A stretch of DNA of 64,000 bases from an uncultured Oscillospiraceae bacterium (lineage in GTDB: Bacteria; Bacillota; Clostridia; Oscillospirales; Ruminococcaceae): assembly GCA_900540595.1 (NCBI GenBank), contig UQGL01000001.1:1-64000 (forward strand), written 5' to 3'. The position numbers and the translations under genes are program-made. Under the pieces are notes generated by a model that saw only the letters and a list, made by a program, of their open reading frames with translations, had not been told where the DNA came from and made no database searches. Of the stretch, positions 24,790 through 33,181 are shown piece by piece. Each line of letters starts with the position of its first letter. Within the stretch, counting starts at the first letter, position 1.

Positions 24790-26706
24790 TTACGCTTTTG
24801 CTTTCTTCAAATCAAAGGCCACGAACTTGCGGCCGCCGCCCTTGTAGCAGCGGCTGAACATCTCGTAGAACTCCAGACGGATGCCCTGAATGGCCGACAG
24901 CAGCGCCTCGAGGCAGATGACCACGATGTTGCCCAGAATGACGACCACGATGTTGTTGGGCGTACCGGCCAGCGTGAAGACGACCATCATCATGCTGGCA
25001 TGCACGATGACGAACGCGCCCACACGCAGGAAGGAGATCGTGTTGGAAAGGTAGCTCAGCACCGTTTCCAGCAGTTCAAACACGCTCTGCATCAGGTAGT
25101 TGCCCATGCCGCCCGCAGGCTGCCAGGGCTTGCCCTCGACCATCGGGGCCAGCAGCTCGGCAAACAGCAGCAGGATCAAACCGACCACCATGCCGATGAT
25201 TGCCACGACCTGCGGCAGGAATGTGACCGCACCCATATAAGCGGATGCCAGATCAACACCGCACAGGTAGGTCACCATGCCAACAAGGCCGTTGGGCGAG
25301 AAGATGAACTCGCCCCACTCCTTGTGGCGGGCGTGGGTGTACATGTTCAGGGCCATAGCCGCCAGCACCAGAACAATGCCGATGTAGACAGCCACCATCA
25401 GGATACCCGTGATGGAATCCATGACCGAAACGGGCTTGCCCGCCATGCCAATGGCATGGTAGAGCGGGTCGAGGGCCTCCTCGTAGCCAAAGAGAGAACC
25501 GTAGACCAGGCCAAAGATCGTGCTCGAAATGCCGCAGGGGATCATCAGATGGAACAGGTCATTGTGCTTGACCTTCCACATAAAGGTGCTGAACAGCGCC
25601 AGCACAATGCCCTGCCCGACATCGCCAAACATCATGCCGAACAGCACGGTGAATGTGATCGCTACAAAGCCGGTGACATCTGTCTCGCCGTAGGCGGGCA
25701 GACCGTACATTTCGACGAAAAACTCAAAAGGGCGGCTCCACCACGGGTTTTTCAGCTTGGTGGGGGGCGTCATCTTGCCGGCGGATTCCGGCCCATCGAC
25801 CGTGACGCGCAGCCCCTTGACGGCGCGGGCCTTACCCGCGACCTCGTCCACCTCCGACGCCGGGACCCAGCCGACGCAGAAGAAGTGTTGGCCCTTGACC
25901 GCAGCCATGCGGCGCAGATCATACACAGCGGCATAATAGCAGGCCGTGTTGTAGAGCAGCTGCACCTTATCGGCGTTCTGCTGCCACAGGGCGGCAATGC
26001 GGCCGTTCACATCGTCAACACTGCGGTTGACGACATCGAGATTTTCCTTGAAGTGGGTGATGATTTCCTCGGGCGAGCCCGCCGCGCCGGGCACATGCAC
26101 CGGCTCAAAGTACAGCATCGAGAAGATGCCGTCCGTTTCCAGTGCCTTCTCGCGCGGGGTCATGTAGACGCCCCAATAGCCGGCCTTGGTCTGGCTGCAA
26201 GGGGTAAACAGGATGTACGGGTCATCGCCGTAGTTGTTCATCAGCTTGTTATAGCCCTCGGTCGGCAGAAAGCCGAACCGGACCTTGACATGGGCACAGC
26301 CGAGAATATCATCGACATTGACCTTCAGCCCGGTAAAATGGCTGTACTGCGCGATGCCGTCCTCGCAGAGCTTTTTCTGGTCGAGCAGCACCTTGCGCTC
26401 GGCGCAAAGGTCATCGATCTTTTCCAGCAGATCACTCAGGTAGCTGCGGCCCTCGGCATCCACAGGATCGCTGTGCTGCTGCCCCTCGTGCAGCTCTATG
26501 TTGGCTTCCTCAGCCATCGTCTCGATCTGGTCGCGGATCGCTGTGTGGGGATTTTCCTCATTCAGTGCGCCGTACCCCAGCGATTCCGACATATATCTGG
26601 TGGCGGGTTCGAGGTCAAAGCGTCCGTCCATGCAGCACGAGCCAATAAACTCGTTCAGCTGGGGCATCGTGCCCTGCACCCGCACCAGTTTCATCTTTTC
26701 AACCAA
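24790..26706 (-). CDS. ntpI: V/A-type ATPase subunit I (a-subunit)
   Basis: A 638-residue stator membrane subunit. The N-terminal half is cytoplasmic and largely helical (to about residue 330). The C-terminal half has about seven membrane helices containing the proton or sodium half-channels (FGMMFGDVGQGIVLALFS; SNTISFLRVGAFVIVHASM). The best start is a TTG at 26706 with AAGGAG 10 nt upstream; an ATG four codons later is possible. It is flanked on both sides by palindrome repeats. Confidence 0.95.
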   Translation of the reverse strand: MVEKMKLVRVQGTMPQLNEFIGSCCMDGRFDLEPATRYMSESLGYGALNEENPHTAIRDQIETMAEEANIELHEGQQHSDPVDAEGRSYLSDLLEKIDDLCAERKVLLDQKKLCEDGIAQYSHFTGLKVNVDDILGCAHVKVRFGFLPTEGYNKLMNNYGDDPYILFTPCSQTKAGYWGVYMTPREKALETDGIFSMLYFEPVHVPGAAGSPEEIITHFKENLDVVNRSVDDVNGRIAALWQQNADKVQLLYNTACYYAAVYDLRRMAAVKGQHFFCVGWVPASEVDEVAGKARAVKGLRVTVDGPESAGKMTPPTKLKNPWWSRPFEFFVEMYGLPAYGETDVTGFVAITFTVLFGMMFGDVGQGIVLALFSTFMWKVKHNDLFHLMIPCGISSTIFGLVYGSLFGYEEALDPLYHAIGMAGKPVSVMDSITGILMVAVYIGIVLVLAAMALNMYTHARHKEWGEFIFSPNGLVGMVTYLCGVDLASAYMGAVTFLPQVVAIIGMVVGLILLLFAELLAPMVEGKPWQPAGGMGNYLMQSVFELLETVLSYLSNTISFLRVGAFVIVHASMMMVVFTLAGTPNNIVVVILGNIVVICLEALLSAIQGIRLEFYEMFSRCYKGGGRKFVAFDLKKAKA

Positions 26707-26757
26707 TCAGTTCACACTCCTTAGCAACCTTGCCCCTCTCCGGTCTTTTGCCGCTTC

Positions 26758-26865
26758 GTAGGGGCGGGGCTCTGCTCCGCCCGCCAGCTTTACGCAGCCG
26801 CTCCTTTCCGGGAAAGCCACACACACGGCAAAACGGCCACGGGCGGAGCAGAGCCCCGCCCCTAC
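26758..26865. repeat. Modular palindrome repeat, locus 5 (ntpC-ntpI)
   Basis: A 108-bp unit with a longer linker. The left core is GGGCGGGGCTCTGCTCCGCCC and the right core GGGCGGAGCAGAGCCCCGCCC in outline; the two are inverted copies of each other. It lies within the ATPase operon. Confidence 0.82.
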
Positions 26866-26899
26866 CGTGCAATTTCTTACAGAGAGGCAAGTTTAAGAC

Positions 26900-27958
26900 T
26901 CAATCGTTCTCATCAAACCCGACCAGCAGCGGCTTCAGCTCCTCGGGCGGCAGCTTGTAATGCACGCCCTCAATGATGTGGTCCAGATCCTGCACCTCGC
27001 AGCGAGCCAGCCAGACATAACACATCATGACCAGCGTCGGGTCGGTCGAAAAGCGGAGCCACTTTTTGCACCAGTCGCAGCGGTAGTGGAAGAAGCCCTC
27101 CTTCAGCACGCTGTATTCGTGGTGGCCCAGCAGCGGGCCGTACTTCGTTCTGGCAAACCGTGCCTTGAACTCCGCAAGATCCCGGGCTGCCAGAAGATAC
27201 TCCCACTCGGCAGCGGTCAGGGCCGTGCAGTCGCGGCGCGCTGCGCTGCGCACGGCGGAATCCGGCGCGCCGATGCGGATCAGCCGTGCCGCATTGGAAA
27301 CCGCCGATGTATCGCACTCCAGCTCGATCAACTCCCGCAGGCCCGGCTCGGCAGCAGGCCCATGGCCCGCCGGTGCCAGCGCCACAAGCGTCTTGTGGCG
27401 GTAGTCCTGCAAAAGCGGCTCGGCCTGTGCGGTCAGGCCCCGGTCTGCTCTGGCGTTGCGTAAGGGTGCCAGAACCTTTTCCCACGGGGTACCGGCCACT
27501 GCAGCCAGAATACCGTCCAGCCCGGTTGCCTTGGCCAGCGCATAGAGGTCGATGCAGCAGCGCTGCTGCATGAACTCGGGCAGCCGGAACAGGTAGTCGC
27601 CCGGGCGGCCCGCATCCAGGCAGCGCATCGCGGCGGTCAGCTCGTCCACCTCACAGCAGAGGGTAAAGTATTCATACACCTTGCTGCCTGCGCTGCGGTC
27701 ATACCGGCAAAGGCTGTCATACCGGGTGTACAGGCTCTGCCGCAGCAGGCTTTCCAGCTGGGCGCGGCGGGCGTACTGGGGGTTGACATCGGCCAGCGCC
27801 GCGCTGTAGAGCGGCTGCTCCTTGAGGGCGGCGGCCAACTCAGACATTGTGCGGCAGCCCATCAGGCGGCGGTAATCCTCTGCCCGCAGGCGGCGTCCGT
27901 ACAGTGCCCGCGCCTTGGCCAGCACCGCATTGCCGGAGGCATTGCTTGCCTTCGTCAT
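26900..27958 (-). CDS. ntpC: V/A-type ATPase subunit C
   Basis: A 352-residue subunit that links the central rotor stalk to the membrane ring. It shows the helical repeats of the family (KARALYGRRLRAEDYRRLMGC at the start; FRLPEFMQQRCCIDLYAL in the middle). It is Cys-rich for this family. The ATG at 27958 overlaps the stop of the gene upstream by 4 nt. Here C is second in the operon, next to subunit G/H. Confidence 0.85.
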   Translation of the reverse strand: MTKASNASGNAVLAKARALYGRRLRAEDYRRLMGCRTMSELAAALKEQPLYSAALADVNPQYARRAQLESLLRQSLYTRYDSLCRYDRSAGSKVYEYFTLCCEVDELTAAMRCLDAGRPGDYLFRLPEFMQQRCCIDLYALAKATGLDGILAAVAGTPWEKVLAPLRNARADRGLTAQAEPLLQDYRHKTLVALAPAGHGPAAEPGLRELIELECDTSAVSNAARLIRIGAPDSAVRSAARRDCTALTAAEWEYLLAARDLAEFKARFARTKYGPLLGHHEYSVLKEGFFHYRCDWCKKWLRFSTDPTLVMMCYVWLARCEVQDLDHIIEGVHYKLPPEELKPLLVGFDEND

Positions 27959-28287
27959 TGTGCGGCCTCCCCGCTCAGGGTGCGCTGTACAAGCGCTGCG
28001 CACCATTCAGCTTCATGGCTCCGGGCGGCGGCGGTCATGGCCTCGGCAGCCTGCTGGCACTGCTGCTCCAGCGCAGCAAGGGCGGCGGCGTTGCCTTGCT
28101 CGGCAGCCTTGGCGGCGGCCTCGCAGGCTGCCTTTTCGCGGGCGTCACACTCCGCAATGATCTTCTGCTTCTGCTCGTCCAGCGCGGCCAGCCGGGCCGT
28201 GCGTTCCAGCTTGGCCTTTTCACTGACCTTTCGCTGGGCGGCGTCCATCTCCAAAATAGCCTGCATCAGGTCGTTCACATCTTTCAT
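27955..28287 (-). CDS. V/A-type ATPase subunit G/H, probable
   Basis: A 110-residue, almost entirely coiled-coil, Ala/Glu/Lys-rich protein (EKAKLERTARLAALDEQKQK), the size and composition of the peripheral stalk subunit G/H. It is first in the ATPase operon with a GAGGTG site. It is assigned mainly by position and coiled-coil character, since such sequences diverge strongly. Confidence 0.68.
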   Translation of the reverse strand: MKDVNDLMQAILEMDAAQRKVSEKAKLERTARLAALDEQKQKIIAECDAREKAACEAAAKAAEQGNAAALAALEQQCQQAAEAMTAAARSHEAEWCAALVQRTLSGEAAQ

Positions 28288-28360
28288 GCAATGCACCTCA
28301 CTCTTTGAGAGCTTTACCTGAGAATTGTAGCCACCCATAAACCGTAGGGTTGCTGCGGGC

Positions 28361-28391
28361 GTAGGGCGGTCAGTCCCCTGACCGCCGCCGG
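28361..28391. repeat. Modular palindrome half unit, locus 6
   Basis: A left half unit only: GTAGGGCGGTCAG, a short loop, then CTGACCGCC. It lies in the leader of the ATPase operon. Confidence 0.6.
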
Positions 28392-28446
28392 ATGCAGCCT
28401 GTTTATTTATATAAATAGGTACACCCAACTTTCAGGTTCAGCCGTA

Positions 28447-28474
28447 ATTATAGCACTATGACCAAATATAGCAA
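28447..28474 (-). promoter_or_regulatory. Candidate promoter of the ATPase operon
   Basis: On the minus strand TTGCTA (28474-28469), a 16-bp spacer and TATAAT (28452-28447). This gives a leader of about 150 nt carrying repeat locus 6. Confidence 0.55.
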
Positions 28475-28547
28475 GTCGTTTTTGTACAGTTTTATTTGTA
28501 CAAAAATGGGTTTGTGTTTTTTCTGTCGATGTTTTGCGAAATCGATC

Positions 28548-29021
28548 TCACTGCTTTTTCATGGCGGCCAGCCCTTTGCCGAACACGAACCGCACCAGCG
28601 GGCCTGCGCCGCACAGCTGCCACAGGAAGGCTGCGGGATAGTTCAGCGCCGTGGTCTGCACCCAGATGGCAAAGAAGTTGGCGTTGTGGCTGTCCTTGAA
28701 GAACAGCGTGGCGAAAAAGCTCATCAGCGGGCACATCATCCACGCGGACAGGCAGGAGATGGCGGCAATCAGGAACACCTGCTTGTCCTTGCCGGGGGTG
28801 AACCAACCCATAGCGATGCGCATGGCCGCGGGACCGACCAGAAAGGTATCCAGCAGGAAGCCGATGACGCCCATGATGGGCAGCTCGCTGAGGGCAGCGG
28901 CGAAGATGAAATTCTGCATCCCGCCCACATCCAGTGCGATATTGTAGCAGACCATTCCGTAGACCATGACGCAGACCATCATGACGGTGTAGACGATTTC
29001 CTGTTTCTTTGTTTGCGGCAT
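28548..29021 (-). CDS. DUF2798 family membrane protein
   Basis: A 157-residue protein with four predicted membrane helices in two similar halves: KKQEIVYTVMMVCVMVYGMVC at the start and NANFFAIWVQTTALNYPAAF later. The family is common in Firmicutes and has no known function. GAGGAG precedes the start. A promoter followed by a strong terminator hairpin lies in its leader (29059-29167), suggesting control by attenuation. Confidence 0.82.
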   Translation of the reverse strand: MPQTKKQEIVYTVMMVCVMVYGMVCYNIALDVGGMQNFIFAAALSELPIMGVIGFLLDTFLVGPAAMRIAMGWFTPGKDKQVFLIAAISCLSAWMMCPLMSFFATLFFKDSHNANFFAIWVQTTALNYPAAFLWQLCGAGPLVRFVFGKGLAAMKKQ

Positions 29022-29058
29022 TGCAATTACTCCTCATATGTATGTTATTTTCTCCAAA

Positions 29059-29112
29059 ACAAAAAACAGCCGCAGGGTGTCGCTCAACTCGTTGCGACGC
29101 CCTGCGGCTGTT
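29059..29112 (-). terminator. Leader terminator before the DUF2798 gene
   Basis: A 19-nt-armed hairpin (29065-29083 / 29094-29112) is followed leftward by TTTTTTG. It lies about 20 nt after the predicted transcription start and about 40 nt before the ribosome binding site. No minus-strand gene lies upstream for it to terminate. Confidence 0.75.
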
Positions 29113-29138
29113 GTCTCACTGCGTTGGAAAGTGGAGTC

Positions 29139-29167
29139 AGTATACCGCAAATTTTCCGCTTATGTAA
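29139..29167 (-). promoter_or_regulatory. Promoter of the DUF2798 leader
   Basis: On the minus strand TTACAT (29167-29162), a 17-bp spacer and TATACT (29144-29139). The transcript would begin near 29132 and meet the terminator hairpin at 29112. Confidence 0.65.
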
Positions 29168-29259
29168 TACCCCTGCACAAATTTCTGCACTTTGTATAAA
29201 ATATTTCTCCGTTTTGCCGCGTCACTTTGGTACAAAACGCCGCATGTGTCGCCGTAAAC

Positions 29260-29288
29260 TTTACAGCGGCGGCGCGGCGCGCTATAAT
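29260..29288 (+). promoter_or_regulatory. Promoter of the DUF1275 gene
   Basis: TTTACA (29260-29265), a 17-bp spacer and TATAAT (29283-29288). Confidence 0.78.
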
Positions 29289-29299
29289 GGGCAATGATT

Positions 29300-29326
29300 G
29301 CAGGGGCAGCCGTTGGCCGCCCCTGC
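29300..29326. repeat. Modular palindrome repeat, locus 7 (diverged single core)
   Basis: GCAGGGGCAGCC-GTT-GGCCGCCCCTGC in outline, a diverged single-core element with CAGGGG ends in place of TAGGGG. It forms the leader hairpin of the DUF1275 mRNA. Confidence 0.6.
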
Positions 29327-29357
29327 ACGCGCAATCACATAGAGGGGTCGGAAAATC

Positions 29358-30041
29358 ATGTCACATTCACTATTGCATCACCGCGGCCAGATGTCCGAGG
29401 CATTCCGCACGGTCATGTTTTTGTCCGCATCGGGCGGACTGCAGGATGCCTACACCTACATTGGGCGCGGCAAGGTGTTTGCCAATGCCCAGACCGGCAA
29501 CATCGTCCTGATGAGCCAAAGCCTGTTCGAGGGCGATTTTTCGCGGTTCGCCCACTATTTTATCCCCGTGCTGTCCTTTGCGCTGGGTGTGGCGGCGGCG
29601 GAGTGCATCCGCCTGCGCTGGCGCGAGGCCAGACGCGTCCACTGGCGGCAGCTGGTGCTGCTGGCCGAGATCGTACTGCTGTTCGTGGTCGGGTTCTTCC
29701 CTGCCGCGTGGGACATGGGTGCCAACGCATTGGTATCCTTTGCCTGCGCCATGCAGGTACAGGCCTTCCGCAAGGTACACGGCTATCCGTTTGCCAGTAC
29801 CATGTGCATCGGCAATCTGCGCAGCGGCATGGATTCTCTGGTGGCGTTCGGCCATACGCGGGATAAAAGCCTGCTGTACAAGGCACTGCACTATTTCGGC
29901 GTCATCCTTGTCTTTGCGCTGGGTGCCGGCGTGGGTACCCAGTGCGTTGCTGTGCTGGGTGCCAAGACGATCTGGCTGTCCTGCGCCCTGCTTGCGGTAA
30001 GCCTCTGCTTTATGTTCATCAAGGAGGATCTTGAGGGCTGA
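29358..30041 (+). CDS. DUF1275 (YoaK-like) membrane protein
   Basis: A 227-residue polytopic membrane protein with about six helices. The family signature is the start FLSASGGLQDAYTYIGRGKVFANAQTGN in pieces, then ASTMCIGNLRSGMDSL. The function is unknown across bacteria. Its consensus promoter is at 29260-29288, and a bidirectional terminator is shared with the convergent P-type ATPase. Confidence 0.88.
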   Translation: MSHSLLHHRGQMSEAFRTVMFLSASGGLQDAYTYIGRGKVFANAQTGNIVLMSQSLFEGDFSRFAHYFIPVLSFALGVAAAECIRLRWREARRVHWRQLVLLAEIVLLFVVGFFPAAWDMGANALVSFACAMQVQAFRKVHGYPFASTMCIGNLRSGMDSLVAFGHTRDKSLLYKALHYFGVILVFALGAGVGTQCVAVLGAKTIWLSCALLAVSLCFMFIKEDLEG

Positions 30042-30051
30042 GAGCAAAAAA

Positions 30052-30086
30052 TTCCCCCGCAGACCATGGCGGCCTGCGGGGGATAT
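30052..30086. terminator. Bidirectional terminator, DUF1275 / P-type ATPase
   Basis: A hairpin with ATTCCCCCGCAG / CTGCGGGGGAT arms has A/T runs on both sides, suiting both convergent genes. Confidence 0.82.
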
Positions 30087-30088
30087 TT

Positions 30089-32455
30089 TTATGCCTGCTT
30101 GCGGGCGTGTTTGTTTTTCAAGTCATTATAGATACCGTGCAGCCGCTCGCCAAGGAAGGTCAGCCCTGCCAGTGTCGGCGCACTGAGCGCCAGCAGCACG
30201 ATGAGTACCAGCACACCGCCCAGATTCAGGCGGACCAGTGGCAGCCACGGTGCCAGCAAAAGCGCCCCGCCAATGCCCGCCGCCGCCATGCTGCCCCAGA
30301 TAGCCCAGTGCAGCGGCGTGAACGGGATACAAACGCCCCACAAAATCTGCAGACCGACACAGAGGATGGCCAGCGTGCAGATCGTGCCTACCATCTCGGA
30401 TGGGATGCCGAACGCAAAGCCGAAGCCCTGTGCGCAGAACACCAGCAGAAAATCCGTAAGCCCACCGGGCATGGCGGCCCGCATGACATTGCGCATAAAT
30501 TTGCCGCGCACCAGTTCATGGTTCGGCTCAAGCGCCAGAAAGAATGCCGGTGCGCCGATGGTGGCAAAGGTGACGAGGGACAACTGCAGCGGTTGGAACG
30601 GATAGGCCAGCGGCAATCCCAGCGCCACGATGCTGAGCAGGAACGAGAAGATGTTCTTGACCAAAAACAGCGAGGCCGAGCGCTGGATGTTGTTGATGAC
30701 ACGCCGCCCCTCGGCCACCACGCTGGGCAGGGCCGCAAAGTCGGAGTCGAGCAGCACCAGCTGCGCGACCTGACTGGCCGCCTGCGCACCCGATGCCATG
30801 GCAATGCCGCAGTCGGCATCTTTTAACGCCAAAACGTCATTTACGCCATCTCCGGTCATGGCTACGGTGTGGCCGCGCTTTTGCAGCGCGTGGACAAGCT
30901 GGCGCTTCTGCTCCGGCGTCACACGGCCAAACACCGTGTATTTTTCGGCTGCCTCGGCCAGCGCCTGCTCACTGCGCAGGGTGGCGGCATCCACCCAGTG
31001 CTCGGCCCCCGCAATGCCTGCGCCTGCCGCCACATGGCTGACAGCCTGCGGGTCATCGCCCGAGATGACCTTGACTGCCACACCCTGCTTGGCAAAGTAT
31101 CGAAAGGTCTTGGGGGCATTCTCCCGGATGCGGTTCTGCAGCGGCAGCAGCGCCAAAAATTCCAGCTGCGCTGCATCCAGAGCCGCAGGTGGGTCAGGCA
31201 GGGCTGCGTTGTATTTTGCCAGCAGCAGCACACGGCGGCCCTGTGCCAGCAGCGGGGAAAGTGCGCCGGTCAGCTCCCCGGCGCGGGGCCCCGCCAAAAT
31301 ATCCGGTGCGCCCACCACATAGCAGCCCTGTGCGCCGAAATCCTTGGCGCTGTATTTGTACGCCGTGTTAAAGGGCACCGTGCTCACCGCAAACCAGCCG
31401 GCGCTCCCCTGTCCAAAGCGGTCGGTCAGGGCGCGGCCGGTGTCGTTGTCGGGCTGCTCCCCCGCGTAGAAGGCGTGCAGGATCTCGTCCAGCGGCGCAT
31501 TTTCTGCCAGCGGCAGCGGGTCATCCGCCTGCATGGCGCTCTCGGTGATCGTGCCGGTCTTGTCCACGCAGAGGGTATCCACCCGGGCAAGCGTTTCAAT
31601 GCAGTTCATATCCCGCGTCAGCACCCTGCGTTTGGCAAGGCGCATCATGCTGACGGCCAGCGCCACACTCGTCAGCAGGTAAAGCCCCTCGGGGATCATG
31701 CCGATGAGCGCCGCCACCGTGGCATTGACAGTCTCCTTCATCGTCAGCGCCAGCACCCAGTGCTGCTTCCCGATCAGCACCGCGCCGATCGGGATAAGCG
31801 CTATGCCGATAAATTTGATCAGCCTGTCAAGGCTGCGCATCATCTCGCCCCGGGCGACACGGTGGCCGTTGGCCTGCGCCTCGGCTGTCAGCTTGCTGGC
31901 GTAGCTGTCCGCGCCGACATGGGTCAGCCGCGCTGTGCAGCGCCCCGCCATGAGAAAGCTGCCTGACCGCAGCTCACCGCCCGCCTCCTTCGGCACAGCC
32001 CGGGCCTCGCCGGTGATGAGGGACTCGTTGGCCTGTGCGCTGCCGTCCAGCACAACGGCGTCTGCCACGATCTGGTCCCCCGCGCCAAACTCCACCACAT
32101 CGTCCCGGACCAGATCATCGGAGAGCACCTCGCACCATTGGCCATCGCGCAGGCAGCGCACCTTACGGGCCGATACAAGGGTCAGCTCATCAATGGTCTT
32201 TTTGGCGCGCAGCTGCTGCACGATGCCGATGAGGGTATTCCAGAACACGATGCCGAGAAAGCCCATGTTCAGCCACGAGCGCACGAGCGCCAGCATGACG
32301 GCCAGCACGAAAAACACAAGGTTGAAATAGGTACAGATATTGTCCCGCACGATCTCACCGGTGGTCTTGGTCTGGGAGCGGGGCGGCTGATTCGTCTGGC
32401 CCGCTGCGCGGCGCGTTTCGACCTCGGCAGCGGTCAGCCCGTGATACGATGGCAT
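30089..32455 (-). CDS. P-type cation ATPase, CtpE-like
   Basis: A 788-residue P-type ATPase. The phosphorylated Asp is in DKTGT near residue 297, the actuator motif is TGEA, the hinge is TGDGVNDVLALKDADCGIA, and the fourth helix reads MIPEGL. The PEGL helix and TGEA (not TGES) match the CtpE/Exp7 group, of which mycobacterial CtpE moves calcium. There is no N-terminal heavy-metal domain, arguing against copper or cadmium. The ATG at 32455 has AAAGGAG upstream. The transported ion is inferred from the family only. Confidence 0.87.
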   Translation of the reverse strand: MPSYHGLTAAEVETRRAAGQTNQPPRSQTKTTGEIVRDNICTYFNLVFFVLAVMLALVRSWLNMGFLGIVFWNTLIGIVQQLRAKKTIDELTLVSARKVRCLRDGQWCEVLSDDLVRDDVVEFGAGDQIVADAVVLDGSAQANESLITGEARAVPKEAGGELRSGSFLMAGRCTARLTHVGADSYASKLTAEAQANGHRVARGEMMRSLDRLIKFIGIALIPIGAVLIGKQHWVLALTMKETVNATVAALIGMIPEGLYLLTSVALAVSMMRLAKRRVLTRDMNCIETLARVDTLCVDKTGTITESAMQADDPLPLAENAPLDEILHAFYAGEQPDNDTGRALTDRFGQGSAGWFAVSTVPFNTAYKYSAKDFGAQGCYVVGAPDILAGPRAGELTGALSPLLAQGRRVLLLAKYNAALPDPPAALDAAQLEFLALLPLQNRIRENAPKTFRYFAKQGVAVKVISGDDPQAVSHVAAGAGIAGAEHWVDAATLRSEQALAEAAEKYTVFGRVTPEQKRQLVHALQKRGHTVAMTGDGVNDVLALKDADCGIAMASGAQAASQVAQLVLLDSDFAALPSVVAEGRRVINNIQRSASLFLVKNIFSFLLSIVALGLPLAYPFQPLQLSLVTFATIGAPAFFLALEPNHELVRGKFMRNVMRAAMPGGLTDFLLVFCAQGFGFAFGIPSEMVGTICTLAILCVGLQILWGVCIPFTPLHWAIWGSMAAAGIGGALLLAPWLPLVRLNLGGVLVLIVLLALSAPTLAGLTFLGERLHGIYNDLKNKHARKQA

Positions 32456-32489
32456 GTAGGAGGCTCCTTTCGGGTGGAATTGGGTGGGT

Positions 32490-32577
32490 TGTAGGGGCCG
32501 CACATGTGCGGCCCGCGGCTTTCCCGTGATTGCGCGTTTGCCGTTCGGCTGCGGGCCGGGCATGCCCGGCCCCTACA
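32490..32577. repeat. Modular palindrome repeat, locus 8
   Basis: One full unit: left core GCCGCACATGTGCGGC, linker GCGGCTTTCCCGTG..., right core GGCCGGGCATGCCCGGCC, ends TGTAGGGG and CCCCTACA. It lies in the leader of the P-type ATPase. Confidence 0.88.
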
Positions 32578-32640
32578 GCATAAACGATCCACATCGCTTT
32601 ATTATGGCAAGTATACCCATCAAGTATGAACAAAACAAGT

Positions 32641-32678
32641 GCCCGGCTGCATTTTGGTGCAGTCGGGCAGTTTTGTTC
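32641..32678. terminator. Terminator after the MarR gene
   Basis: A hairpin GCCCGGCTGCA / TGCAGTCGGGC. Leftward it would terminate the prfB-marR transcript, though the T run there is short. Confidence 0.55.
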
Positions 32679-32704
32679 ATATTGGTCAGCAGGGCAGCGC
32701 CGGC

Positions 32705-33181
32705 TCAGTCCTCCAGCGGTGCAAAGGCTGCCGTGGGGTCGGCCTCCACAGCCTCGAGATTTTCGGTCAGCTGTGCAAGCACTTTATAGAATATGGCCAG
32801 CTCTCCGGGGTCTATCCCCTCATCGGCGCGGCGCGACACATCGGCCACCACGGCCCTTACCCGCACGGCACGGTCGCGGCCCGCATCGGTCAGCCGGTAG
32901 ATAGCGTTATACTTGCCGGGTGCGCCGCACTTCTGGACCAGACCGCTGCGGACCAGATCGGCCAGCACGCGGGAGATCATTGCCGGGTCAAGATCGCACC
33001 GCTCGGTCAGCTCTGAAAAACGATAGCCGTCAGGGGCAGCGTCAAGCTGGCAAAGCACCAGCGTGTGCCCGGCCTTCAGCTCAATGCGGTTCATGCCGTC
33101 CGTCTTGATGCGCTGGATGACCTTCTGCAGGCGGGACAGCGAGACGGACAGGCGGATAAAACGATCATTCATATCAGACAT
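32705..33181 (-). CDS. MarR-family transcriptional regulator
   Basis: A 158-residue winged-helix regulator. The recognition region includes FSELTERCDLDPAMISRVLADL, and the wing follows with GKYNAIYRLTDAG. Its start overlaps the end of prfB by 8 nt; a start three codons later would not. The genes probably share a transcript. The adjacent CtpE-like ATPase on the same strand is a possible target, but nothing proves it. Confidence 0.85.
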   Translation of the reverse strand: MSDMNDRFIRLSVSLSRLQKVIQRIKTDGMNRIELKAGHTLVLCQLDAAPDGYRFSELTERCDLDPAMISRVLADLVRSGLVQKCGAPGKYNAIYRLTDAGRDRAVRVRAVVADVSRRADEGIDPGELAIFYKVLAQLTENLEAVEADPTAAFAPLED

